Shown piece after piece: positions 1 to 6,940 of a stretch of 11,337 nt of DNA. The DNA lies in NCBI GenBank assembly GCA_900321055.1, contig ONUQ01000007.1:1-11337 (forward strand). Direction: 5' to 3'. The translations under genes were made by a program, and so were the position numbers. Positions within the stretch are counted from its first letter, which is position 1, and every line of letters starts with the position of its first letter. A model generated the notes under the pieces. That model saw only the letters and a program-made list of their open reading frames with translations. It ran no database searches and was not told where the DNA came from. The DNA is from an uncultured Elusimicrobia bacterium (GTDB taxonomy: Bacteria; Elusimicrobiota; Endomicrobiia; Endomicrobiales; Endomicrobiaceae).

Positions 1-904
1 TCAGATGATGTTTGCAATACTTACACCTGCACTTATTACAGGTGCTTTTGCAGAAAGATTTAAGTTCAAATCTTTTATAATATTTTTAGTTATATGGTTA
101 ACGGTAGTTTATTGTCCTGTTGCTCATTGGGTATGGGGTGATAACGGATGGATAAAAAATCTTGGCGGTCTTGATTTTGCAGGCGGACTTGTTGTTCATA
201 TTGCTTCAGCCTCTTCAGCACTTGCTGCAATACTTGTACTTGGTATCAGAAGAGGGTATCATAGAGAAGCTATGCCACCGCACAATTTACCGATAACACT
301 TATAGGAACTGCTTTGTTATGGTTTGGATGGTTTGGTTTTAATGCCGGTAGTGCTCTATGTGTAGGTCAACTTGCAACATCCGCTTTTGTTGTAACTCAT
401 ATTGCTGCCGGTGCGGCTATTATTTCCTGGATGTTTTCTGAATGGTTGTACAGAGGTAAAGCAACCGTTTTAGGAGCTTTATCAGGTGCTGTTGCAGGGC
501 TTGTTGCCATAACTCCGGCTTCCGGTTTTGTTAGTCCTCTTTCGGCTTTTATTATAGGACTTGCGGGAGGTGCAGTTTGTTTCTTTGCCGTAAATCTTAA
601 AGAAAGATTAGGTTATGATGATTCTCTTGATGTTATCGGTATTCATGGTGTTGGCGGATTTTTAGGAGCATTACTTACAGGTATTTTTGCCAGTATTATT
701 GTAAATCCCGCAGGAGCAGAAGGAAGTGTTGGTCTTTTAAAAATTCAAATATTTAGTTCTGTAGTCGTTATTTTATATACATTTACGGTATCATTTATAG
801 TTCTAAAAATTATAGATAAGTTTAGCAAGTTAAGAGTTTCTGACAGAGAAGAATTACAAGGTCTTGATTTAAGTCAACATGGTGAAAGCGGATATCGCTT
901 TTAA
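1..904 (+). CDS. amtB: Ammonium channel AmtB, C-terminal part (5' end outside the window)
   Basis: Amt/Rh-family trimeric inner-membrane channel that brings ammonium into the cell. The frame is open to the left edge (codons start at base 2, a Gln just before the first Met-Met), so the first ATG at 5 is internal and roughly the N-terminal third is missing. Numbering from that Met, the pore residues are present: Asp57 in LDFAGG, the first pore His in VVHI (H65), the GWFGFNAGSA block (108-117) with the Phe and Ser of the conduction path, and the second pore His in GIHGVGG (H214). The cytoplasmic tail ends in the family motif GLDLSQHGESGY, the segment that touches PII. A PII gene follows 51 bp downstream, the usual amtB-glnK pairing. 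The match is very clear; the promoter is not visible. Confidence 0.96.
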   Translation, partial: QMMFAILTPALITGAFAERFKFKSFIIFLVIWLTVVYCPVAHWVWGDNGWIKNLGGLDFAGGLVVHIASASSALAAILVLGIRRGYHREAMPPHNLPITLIGTALLWFGWFGFNAGSALCVGQLATSAFVVTHIAAGAAIISWMFSEWLYRGKATVLGALSGAVAGLVAITPASGFVSPLSAFIIGLAGGAVCFFAVNLKERLGYDDSLDVIGIHGVGGFLGALLTGIFASIIVNPAGAEGSVGLLKIQIFSSVVVILYTFTVSFIVLKIIDKFSKLRVSDREELQGLDLSQHGESGYRF

Positions 905-945
905 AGAAATGTATAGATGAAAACAATGTAATAATTAAAATAGTT

Positions 946-954
946 GGGGGAAAG
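946..954 (+). promoter_or_regulatory. Strong ribosome binding site that fixes the glnK start at 956
   Basis: A run of five G followed by AAAG lies just before the ATG at 956. An in-frame TTG at 944 would overlap this Shine-Dalgarno and add four residues (MGER) not typical of PII proteins, so the ATG at 956 is preferred. Confidence 0.75.
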
Positions 955-955
955 A

Positions 956-1294
956 ATGAAAAAAGTATGTGCAATAATAAAGCCTTATATGGTTGAAGAT
1001 GTAAAAAATGCTCTTACGGAAATAGGGGTAAACGGACTTACAAAATCAAATGTAGAAGGATTTGGTAATCAGGGTGGACATAAAGAATTTTACAGAAGCA
1101 AAGAATATAGTGTAAATTTTATAATAAAAGCTAAAATAGAAGTTATTGTAAAAGATGAAATGGTAGATAAAGTTATAGATGTTATTATTAAAAATGCAAG
1201 AACCGGCGAAATCGGTGACGGAAAAATATTTGTATATCCGGTTGAAAGGGTTATAAGAATAAGAACCGGTGAAGAAGGAGAATCGGCTATTTAA
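956..1294 (+). CDS. glnK: Nitrogen regulatory protein PII (GlnB/GlnK type)
   Basis: Trimeric signalling protein that senses ATP/ADP and 2-oxoglutarate and, in GlnK members, blocks AmtB when nitrogen is plentiful. From the ATG at 956 it has 112 residues, the standard PII length, and begins MKKVCAIIKP like the family. The T-loop is intact: Q39 and K58 (2-oxoglutarate pocket), R47 (the residue that plugs AmtB in the E. coli complex) and Y51, the tyrosine uridylylated by GlnD in proteobacteria. The B-loop TGEIGDGKIFV (83-93) and C-loop Arg101 and Arg103 (nucleotide site) are present. Adjacency to amtB argues for the GlnK role, but GlnB and GlnK cannot be separated by sequence alone. Whether Y51 is modified here is unknown. 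It is probably cotranscribed with amtB. Confidence 0.95.
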   Translation: MKKVCAIIKPYMVEDVKNALTEIGVNGLTKSNVEGFGNQGGHKEFYRSKEYSVNFIIKAKIEVIVKDEMVDKVIDVIIKNARTGEIGDGKIFVYPVERVIRIRTGEEGESAI

Positions 1295-1361
1295 ATATTT
1301 GTTATTTTTAGATTAATTATACAGAAACTTTTTACCTTTATAAAAAATATTGTACAAATAT

Positions 1362-1390
1362 TTGAAATATTTAATATGTTATGATAGAAT
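1362..1390 (+). promoter_or_regulatory. Predicted sigma70-type promoter of dapA (extended -10)
   Basis: A -35 TTGAAA (1362-1367) and a -10 TAGAAT (1385-1390) are separated by exactly 17 bp, with a TG one base before the -10 (1382-1383). The expected start near 1397 gives a leader of about 34 nt with an AAAAGGGG ribosome binding site at 1418-1424. A palindrome, CAAATATTTG (1355-1364), overlaps the -35 and could be an operator, though in such AT-rich DNA it may be chance. Confidence 0.55.
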
Positions 1391-1430
1391 TATATTATAT
1401 TAAAGTTTAGAAATATTAAAAGGGGTTTTT

Positions 1431-2303
1431 ATGTTTTCAGGCAGTTTTACAGCAATTGTTACACCATTGAAGAATAACAAGATTGATTTTGATGCTTACA
1501 AAAAAATCATTGACATGCAAATTGAAGCAGGAATTACGGGAATAGTACCTTGTGGTTCTACCGGGGAATCTGCAACTTTATCTCATCAAGAACATGACGA
1601 AGTTATAAAAAAAGCTGTTGAATTTTCAAACGGGAAATTAAAGGTTATAGCCGGAACCGGCTCAAATTCTACGGCTGAAGCCATAAGATTATCTAAACAT
1701 GCTCAAGAAGTAGGTTGTGATGGTGTTTTATTGGTTGCTCCGTATTATAATAAACCTACACAAAAAGGTCTTTATTTACATTATAAAGAAGTTGCCAATG
1801 CAATAAATATTCCGGTGGTTTTATATAATATTCAAGGAAGATCAGCAGTAAATATTGAACCGACAACAATAGCACAGCTGGGGAAAGATTGTCCTAATAT
1901 AGTTGCTGTTAAAGAGGCATCCGGCTCGCTTGACCAAATGTCTCAAATAAGATTGCTTGCACCTAAAATGGATTTAATCTCCGGAGATGATGCTCTTACA
2001 GTTCCTATAATGGCAATTGGAGGAAAAGGGGTAATTTCTGTTTTATCCAACATTTGTCCAAAAGTTGTTGCGGATTTAGTTAATGCTATGTTGGATAAGA
2101 ATCTGGATAAAGCAAACGAAATATCTTTTAAATGGTTGCCTTTGGTAAAAGCAATGTTTATGGAAACAAATCCAATACCTGTAAAAACTGCAATGGCTAT
2201 GATTGGGATGTGTTCGGATGAAATGAGACTTCCCATGTGTTCAATGTCACCTGAACATCAAGAAAGTTTAAAAAAGATATTAAAACAATTTAATTTAATC
2301 TAA
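1431..2303 (+). CDS. dapA: 4-hydroxy-tetrahydrodipicolinate synthase DapA
   Basis: Condenses pyruvate with L-aspartate semialdehyde, the first committed step toward meso-diaminopimelate and lysine; cytosolic TIM-barrel enzyme, usually a tetramer. It has 290 residues, as expected. Seen motifs: GSTGES (42-47) with the catalytic Thr44, PYYNKP (104-109) with the Tyr106 of the proton relay, Tyr132 and Arg137 in LYNIQGRS, the Schiff-base lysine K161 in VAVKEASG, and GKGVISVLSN (198-207). Arg137 should bind the incoming substrate carboxylate. The loop YNIQGR replaces the more common YNVPGR/YNVPSR, a mild variant beside the active site. The start is supported by an AAAAGGGG site 6 nt upstream. It stands alone between its own promoter and terminator. 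Related NAL-family aldolases are less likely because all DapA active-site residues are kept. Confidence 0.95.
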   Translation: MFSGSFTAIVTPLKNNKIDFDAYKKIIDMQIEAGITGIVPCGSTGESATLSHQEHDEVIKKAVEFSNGKLKVIAGTGSNSTAEAIRLSKHAQEVGCDGVLLVAPYYNKPTQKGLYLHYKEVANAINIPVVLYNIQGRSAVNIEPTTIAQLGKDCPNIVAVKEASGSLDQMSQIRLLAPKMDLISGDDALTVPIMAIGGKGVISVLSNICPKVVADLVNAMLDKNLDKANEISFKWLPLVKAMFMETNPIPVKTAMAMIGMCSDEMRLPMCSMSPEHQESLKKILKQFNLI

Positions 2304-2329
2304 ATATATCAAATATACAATTAAAATTA

Positions 2330-2376
2330 AAAAGATAGTAATAAAATATAAATAACCTTTATTACTATCTTTTTTT
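2330..2376 (+). terminator. Rho-independent terminator of dapA, probably bidirectional
   Basis: A perfect 16-bp inverted repeat (2330-2345 with 2358-2373) encloses a 12-nt loop; the plus strand runs into seven T (2370-2376). It lies 26 bp after the dapA stop. The left arm ends in A-rich sequence, so the minus-strand transcript would also meet a U-run, and this may act for the convergent operon too. Confidence 0.85.
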
Positions 2377-2470
2377 AATCTTTAAAAAAATCAAAATAAC
2401 ATCACATAATATTGACCGTAAATCAATCTGATAATCAAAAAAGACATTTCATTATATAACACTAAAATTA

Positions 2471-2520
2471 AAAAGGGTTAGTAATAAAAAGGTTGTTAAA
2501 TTTTATTACTACCCTTTTTT
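2471..2520. terminator. Second hairpin terminator, a look-alike of the first
   Basis: The arms 2471-2489 and 2501-2518 pair over 18 bp with one bulged T and an 11-nt loop, GGG/CCC near the base, flanked by A and T runs on both sides. No plus-strand gene lies between it and the previous hairpin. It most plausibly ends leftward transcripts from the miaA operon or backs up the first terminator. Arms and flanks closely resemble the 2330-2376 hairpin. Confidence 0.7.
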
Positions 2521-2923
2521 TCAATTTATAAAAAATCAAACCAAATTTTATTAGAAATCCATAGATTTTTATTTGTATTGTTCATTATTTATTTACATTA
2601 TACTTTGCTATTATTAACACCTGTGAGTGCTACTGTATAATTATTAAAACAAAATACAGAAAAACACAGAATTTTCACTTATAAATATAAATATTTTAAA
2701 TATATTTAACAACCGACTTCAATGTGTATTTCTTTTTATTTTATATATACAACTTAACATAATATAGCTTATCGGAACCTACTAAAACACCAAAATTTTT
2801 ATGTTTTTAAAAAAATATAGCAAGATTTTATATCTTTTAAAATTTAATTTTTTTGCAAATAAAAAACACAATAAAAAATAATTTATTAGAATTCACAAGA
2901 TAAATTTATAGAAAAAAAATAAG

Positions 2924-3193
2924 ACCGTTAAAAGAAATTTTTGAAATGAATAAAGATAAAAAGAAAGCCTTAAAATAAACCATCTAAAATAACACAGGCA
3001 AAAAGAAAACCCTAAAAGAAACCACCAAAAATAATACCGATAAAAAGAAACCTTTGAAATGAATTTTGAAATGAATAAAGATAAAAAGAAAGCCCTAAAA
3101 CAAACCCCTAAAACAAACCCCTAAAACAAACCATCTAAAATAACACAGGCAAAAAGAAAACCCTAAAAGAAACCATTAAAATAATACCGATAA
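2924..3193. repeat. Nested imperfect direct-repeat array running into the 3' end of miaA
   Basis: Two long, diverged copies lie head to tail. The block beginning TTTTGAAATGAATAAAG starts at 2939 and again at 3064; the block ATAATACCGATAA occurs at 3031 and 3181. Copy spacing is 125 bp at the left end and 150 bp at the right, because the second copy gained two extra 13-bp units (3093-3131). A shorter lead-in copy begins at 2924 (ACCG, repeated at 3036 and 3186). Inside each copy a roughly 40-bp theme (TAAAAAGAAA ... CCCTAAAA ... AAACC) recurs. The strand composition is skewed: the plus strand is A and C, the minus strand T and G. The last 18 bases cover the end of miaA, including its stop codon. 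Confidence 0.85.
3093..3144. repeat. 13-bp tandem repeat, three exact units plus one degenerate
   Basis: The unit CCCTAAAACAAAC is repeated exactly at 3093-3105, 3106-3118 and 3119-3131, followed by a degenerate fourth unit at 3132-3144. The other long copy has only one equivalent unit (2969-2981) before the degenerate one, so the number has changed recently, as expected from replication slippage. Read on the minus strand it gives GTTTGTTTTAGGG. Confidence 0.9.
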
Positions 3194-4102
3194 TATGTTT
3201 TTAAAAGATGTATTATTATCTATATTTAGAATTGTTATATCTTTTTGTTTAGAAAACCAGGTTATTTGTCTTTTTGCATACTGCCTGGTATCTTGTGCAA
3301 ATTTTTCTATTAAATCGTTCTTAGATATTTCATTTTTAAAATATTTTATTATATGTCTATATCCTACCCCTGTAAGCCCATAGCAATCCGTGCTATATCC
3401 CATATCCAGTACTCTTTTGGTTTCCTCAATCATTCCGGAATTAATCATATTTTTACATCTTTCGTTGATTCTTTGATATAAAGTTTCCCTATTTGTTAGT
3501 AACACAATATGTTTAAACTTCTTTCTTTTATCAACTTTTTGACTACTTTGCAGTAGCTCAGTCATTGATTTCCCGGTAATTTTATATATTTCATAAGCTC
3601 TTATAAGTCTTTGAGTATTCCCTTTATTTTTATTTGCCGATATCGGATCAACTTTTAATAACAAATTATATATATAATCTAACCCTTTTTCTAAAATTAT
3701 ATTTTCAATTTCCTTCCTGATTGATTCATTTGCATTCGGCAAATCGTCTAATCCATACAAAAATGCTTTTATATACAAACCTGTTCCCCCTACAATTACC
3801 GGGATTTTTTGCTCTTTTAATATAATTTGTTCATATTTTTGAGCATCTTCTTCAAAATTTTTAGCACTATATTTTTGATCCGGACCTATAATATCCGTAA
3901 GATACTGATTTATACCATCAATTTGTCTAATATTTCCATTAAGAATTCCTTCTTTATTCGTTCCTATATCAAGATATTTATATATTTGTCTGGAATCTGC
4001 AGAAATAATAGCTCCTTTTATTTTTTTACACAACTCTACGGCAACAGCAGTCTTCCCAACCGCAGTAGGCCCTGATATAATGATTGTTTGATTTTTTTCC
4101 AT
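3176..4102 (-). CDS. miaA: tRNA dimethylallyltransferase MiaA
   Basis: Transfers a dimethylallyl group to N6 of A37 in tRNAs that read UNN codons, the first step of i6A/ms2i6A formation; cytosolic. It has 308 residues, near the family norm. Seen motifs: P-loop GPTAVGKT (11-18), SADSRQIYKYLDIGT (34-48), GGTGLYI (105-111), the RLIRAYEIYKITGKS block (165-179) and the C-terminal DTRQYAKRQITWF (271-283). The usual GYKE segment reads GVGYRHI (245-251). It is last in the Kdo/Lpt operon, 30 bp after lptB; no good ribosome binding site is seen before its ATG, so it may rely on coupling or be weakly translated. Its last codons (ILSVLF, stop) lie inside the repeat array, so the C-terminus may have been reshaped by the repeat. 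Confidence 0.95.
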   Translation of the reverse strand: MEKNQTIIISGPTAVGKTAVAVELCKKIKGAIISADSRQIYKYLDIGTNKEGILNGNIRQIDGINQYLTDIIGPDQKYSAKNFEEDAQKYEQIILKEQKIPVIVGGTGLYIKAFLYGLDDLPNANESIRKEIENIILEKGLDYIYNLLLKVDPISANKNKGNTQRLIRAYEIYKITGKSMTELLQSSQKVDKRKKFKHIVLLTNRETLYQRINERCKNMINSGMIEETKRVLDMGYSTDCYGLTGVGYRHIIKYFKNEISKNDLIEKFAQDTRQYAKRQITWFSKQKDITILNIDNNTSFKNILSVLF

Positions 4103-4132
4103 TTTTTGATTTACAATATATGATTTTGGTAA

Positions 4133-4852
4133 TTACATCTTAAAGTTATCGCCAAGATATACTTTTCTGGCTTCTTCACTATTTATTAAATCGTCGGCAC
4201 TACCTTCAATAAGAACTTGCCCCTTACAAACTATATATGCTCTGTCTATAATTTCAAGAGTTTCTCTTACATTATGGTCTGTTATGAGTATTCCTAACCC
4301 CTTACTTTTCAATCTATATATAATTTTTTGAATATCCGCAACTGTTATCGGATCAATACCCACAAAAGGTTCGTCTAACAGCAAAAATTTTGGCTCATTA
4401 ACAAGAGCTCTTGCAATCTCACATCTCCTCTTTTCACCACCTGAAAGAGTAGTACTTAACTGCTTTCTTAATCTTGTTAAACCAAAATCTTCTAATAAAG
4501 AATCCACTTTTTCCTGTCTTTGTCTCTTTGATATAGGCAACATTTGAGCTATTGCCATAAGATTTTCTTCTACGGTAAGTCCTCTAAATATTGAAGATTC
4601 TTGCGGTAAATATCCGATTCCTGCCCTTGCTCTTTTATACATAGGCTCTTTTGTTATATCTCTTCTATCTAAATATATATTTCCATCATAAGGTTCAATC
4701 AAACCAACTGTCATATAAAAAGTTGTAGTCTTTCCGGCACCATTTGGTCCCAATAACCCTACTATTTCCCCTTGGCTAACTTTTATACTGATAGAATTTA
4801 CCACCATTCTGTGCTTGTATTTTTTATATAAAGATTGAGCTGAAAGTATCAT
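4133..4852 (-). CDS. lptB: LPS export ABC transporter ATPase LptB
   Basis: Cytoplasmic ATPase of the LptB2FG transporter that extracts LPS from the inner membrane and pushes it onto the LptC-LptA bridge. All ABC motifs are intact: Walker A GPNGAGKT (35-42), Q-loop Gln83 or Gln84 region in GYLPQESS, the SIFRGLTV coupling segment (87-94) typical of LptB, signature LSGGE (136-140), Walker B FLLLDEP (156-162) with catalytic Glu161, and switch His193. The ending VYLGDNFKM matches the conserved LptB tail. It has 239 residues, the usual length. The ATG overlaps the lptA stop (ATGA), and an AGAGGT ribosome binding site sits 7 nt upstream, so it should be well translated. The partner permeases lptF and lptG are not in the window. 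Confidence 0.97.
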   Translation of the reverse strand: MILSAQSLYKKYKHRMVVNSISIKVSQGEIVGLLGPNGAGKTTTFYMTVGLIEPYDGNIYLDRRDITKEPMYKRARAGIGYLPQESSIFRGLTVEENLMAIAQMLPISKRQRQEKVDSLLEDFGLTRLRKQLSTTLSGGEKRRCEIARALVNEPKFLLLDEPFVGIDPITVADIQKIIYRLKSKGLGILITDHNVRETLEIIDRAYIVCKGQVLIEGSADDLINSEEARKVYLGDNFKM

Positions 4853-5538
4853 TTGTTTACCTCTAAATTATCTAAACTTTCAAAAATAATTTTTCCTTCA
4901 ACATTCTTATTCATTTTAACAGTTTTTTGATCATATAGCAATAAAATTTCATCTGCCTTAAATTCCGCATTTTTATCATCTTTTAAAACATTTACTTGCG
5001 GTTTATTTTTATCCTTTTGCATAAACAAAGAATGCTCTGCTTTATTTAGTAATGCATTGTCCGCTTTTATCGTTCCTGAAGAAGATATGATTCTAACATT
5101 ATCTACTGCTTTTGCCGATTCAAAATTATCATTTAAATATAGTGTATCCATATATAAGTATATTACATCGGTAGAATTTTTTACATTGTATTCAACTATC
5201 GGATTCTTCCCCCACATCTTTCCGTTTAATTTTTTAGTATTATATTGTGCAGAAGCAGACCTCGCTTTTATTATACTACCATCTTCATTTTTAACTAAAA
5301 ATTTAACATTACCCTTAGCTTCAATATCTTCTGTTTTTTTATAGTAAATCATTTCTTTTGAGGTTATTTTGTAATTCCCTCTTTTAACCTTCGCATTTCC
5401 TTCAAAATAAGCAATTTGTCCCTTATTTTTCAAGATAACTCTGTCACTGGTAATTTCTGTCTTTTGTTTTTGTTCTTTAGCATAAACAAAAGAAAATATT
5501 AAACATAAAATAGTAATATAAAAAATATTTTTAATCAA
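4849..5538 (-). CDS. lptA: Periplasmic LPS bridge protein LptA (OstA-like), TTG start
   Basis: Periplasmic protein that polymerises into the beta-jellyroll bridge carrying LPS from LptC to LptD. Residues 1-20 form a Sec signal peptide ending FSFVYA, with a good signal peptidase I site after Ala20. The rest is OstA-like: TSDRVILKNKGQIAYFEGNAKV (about 30-51) and repeated beta-strand units such as IEAKGNVKF and AKAVDNVRI. At 229 residues it is longer than E. coli LptA (185). The start appears to be TTG at 5538: no ATG lies between the upstream in-frame stop (5557-5559) and the end of the signal peptide, and AGAAG sits 7 nt before it. It overlaps lptC by 8 bp and lptB by 4 bp. Assignment as LptA rather than a second LptC rests on the signal peptide, fold pattern and gene order. 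Confidence 0.87.
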   Translation of the reverse strand: MIKNIFYITILCLIFSFVYAKEQKQKTEITSDRVILKNKGQIAYFEGNAKVKRGNYKITSKEMIYYKKTEDIEAKGNVKFLVKNEDGSIIKARSASAQYNTKKLNGKMWGKNPIVEYNVKNSTDVIYLYMDTLYLNDNFESAKAVDNVRIISSSGTIKADNALLNKAEHSLFMQKDKNKPQVNVLKDDKNAEFKADEILLLYDQKTVKMNKNVEGKIIFESLDNLEVNK

Positions 5539-6067
5539 TTGTAATCTTCTGATGTTTTATTTCAATATTGTTTAGATCCGTATCCGATTTAAACCCTTTA
5601 CCGTAAATAACATCTTTTCCCCTGGTAATCTTTATATCATTATCCGAATATATAATCTTTTTATTATCATCATAAGTAACATCTCTGGTTTGTAAATGTT
5701 CTTTTTCCGCCGTATCAACAGTACATTCTCCAAAAGCTTTTATATTGTTTGTATCAAGATTTATTTCACCGGTTTCTGCTATTAATGTAGATTTATATTT
5801 ACCGTCTTCATAAAATTTAACTTTTGGAGCTGTTAAATATGCAAGTTTTTTATCTTCATAAATAATCGCTGACTCCGATTCAAGAATTGTCTTTATTTTT
5901 CCATCTTTAGTTTCTGTAATAATAAATTTTTCTATAGTTTGTTCTACAGTCGGAGATTTTTCTTCTATTGTATCATCTTCTTCAAAACAAGAACAAAGAG
6001 TCCCCATAGATATTAAAATTAATACTAAAAATAAATATTTAATTCTGTTTAGTTTTCCATCTTTCAT
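5531..6067 (-). CDS. lptC: LptC-family LPS transport protein, predicted lipoprotein
   Basis: LptC receives LPS from LptB2FG and passes it to LptA. The 178-residue protein has the LptC/YrbK layout: N-terminal hydrophobic segment (11-24), a beta-rich periplasmic domain (about 45-175) with IEKFIITETKDGK near its start, and the family-typical end FKSDTDLNNIEI. Unlike E. coli LptC, which keeps an uncleaved membrane helix, the hydrophobic segment ends in L-C-S-C (24-27), an acceptable lipobox with Cys27 as lipid site, followed by acidic FEEDDTIEE. The ATG at 6067 overlaps the acyltransferase gene by 29 bp; no downstream Met would preserve the hydrophobic segment. It overlaps lptA by 8 bp. The family call is good from context and fold pattern, but LptC sequences are weakly conserved. 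Confidence 0.83.
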   Translation of the reverse strand: MKDGKLNRIKYLFLVLILISMGTLCSCFEEDDTIEEKSPTVEQTIEKFIITETKDGKIKTILESESAIIYEDKKLAYLTAPKVKFYEDGKYKSTLIAETGEINLDTNNIKAFGECTVDTAEKEHLQTRDVTYDDNKKIIYSDNDIKITRGKDVIYGKGFKSDTDLNNIEIKHQKITID

Positions 6068-6938
6068 GAAACCATACCCACTGTTCAGGATTTTCTCTTA
6101 TAAAATCTTCAAGACATTTTGTAAGTTTTAATGTAAAATTTTTAACATCCGTATCAAAATCTCCGGTTGATTTTGGTGGAATAATTTCATCACTTATTAT
6201 AAATTTATGTTTCCCGTCAGCTAATCTTTTATCTACAGCTAAAACTACGGGAGTTCCAACCTTCAAAGCTATAGAAGCAAGACCTAATGGTGTAGAAGCC
6301 GGTACTCCGAAAAAATCTACAAAAACACTTTGTACGGATGTATCCTGATCTATAAGCATTGCTATAATTTCATTATTTTTTAAAGCTTTTAACATTTTTC
6401 TTGCAGAAGACAACTCTGATCTTAAAATAACTTTAACATTTTTTATATTTCTGTAATGAACCAATATATTATTTAGTTCTTCAATATAAATTTTCTTAGC
6501 AACCACATTCAACGGATAATGTTTAGCTACTCCGGCTGCAAGGATTTCCCAATTTCCCAAATGTCCGCTTAAAGCTAAAATTCCTTTTTTTCTTGAAAGC
6601 AATTTATTAAAAATATCTTTTTGTTCTTGTTCCATTTGTGCAATAGAATCAAAAAACTTATCACTCATTTTAGGAAAATTTAAAAGTTCAAAAAAATTCT
6701 TTGCTTCATATTTGAAAACTGTTTTTACTATTTGTTTGATTTCTTCAGAAGTTTTGTTAGGGAAACACATTGTCAAATGTTTTTTTGCTTTTTTTCTGGC
6801 ATCCGCAACAATGTAGTATGCAAGATTACCAAACAAATCGGATAAAAAAACTGTTGTAAATTTATACGGTAACAACAAAACCAGTTTTGAGAATATCCAT
6901 GCTCCATAATAATAGAATTTTCTCATATATTTTTTCAT
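6039..6938 (-). CDS. lpxL: LpxL/HtrB-type lipid A acyltransferase
   Basis: Member of the lysophospholipid acyltransferase-like family that adds secondary acyl chains to Kdo-bearing lipid A precursor at the inner face of the inner membrane. It has 299 residues, the usual size. Seen: an N-terminal hydrophobic anchor (about 10-46), the catalytic HX4E motif in SGHLGNWE (H126, E131), DQD (197-199) followed by VFVDFFGVPASTPLG (206-219), and the conserved end PEQWVWFHERWKT (284-296). Position between kdsC and lptC supports a lipid A role. Which acyl chain and position it serves (LpxL, LpxM or LpxP type) cannot be read from the sequence, so the symbol is a family label. The start is 2 bp after the kdsC stop; a second Met at residue 5 is possible. 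Confidence 0.88.
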   Translation of the reverse strand: MKKYMRKFYYYGAWIFSKLVLLLPYKFTTVFLSDLFGNLAYYIVADARKKAKKHLTMCFPNKTSEEIKQIVKTVFKYEAKNFFELLNFPKMSDKFFDSIAQMEQEQKDIFNKLLSRKKGILALSGHLGNWEILAAGVAKHYPLNVVAKKIYIEELNNILVHYRNIKNVKVILRSELSSARKMLKALKNNEIIAMLIDQDTSVQSVFVDFFGVPASTPLGLASIALKVGTPVVLAVDKRLADGKHKFIISDEIIPPKSTGDFDTDVKNFTLKLTKCLEDFIRENPEQWVWFHERWKTKQN

Positions 6939-6940
6939 AA

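Larger units (their letters stand above)
2304..3175. other. Gene-free convergent intergenic region, 872 bp
   Basis: No credible coding sequence was found on either strand between the ends of dapA and miaA. Its left part holds the two similar hairpins and its right part the direct-repeat array, listed separately. The middle (about 2521-2920) is plain AT-rich sequence with frequent stops; no conserved RNA, gene remnant or mobile-element end was recognised there. This is far longer than any other gap in the window. Confidence 0.7.

Noticed and set aside
944..956. TTG at 944 as the start of the PII gene
   Set aside because: It overlaps the Shine-Dalgarno sequence and adds four residues; ATG at 956 gives the standard 112-residue PII protein.
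1295..1430. Riboswitch (for example lysine-type) or NtcA site before dapA
   Set aside because: The leader after the predicted promoter is only about 34 nt, too short for a lysine riboswitch, and no GTA-N8-TAC pattern was found around 1350-1375.
1943..2236. 97-codon open frame antisense to dapA
   Set aside because: It lies wholly within a well-supported gene on the other strand and has no protein features of its own.
2924..3193. CRISPR array
   Set aside because: The repeats are imperfect, contiguous and of mixed length (13, about 40 and 125-150 bp), without uniform spacers; no cas genes are nearby.
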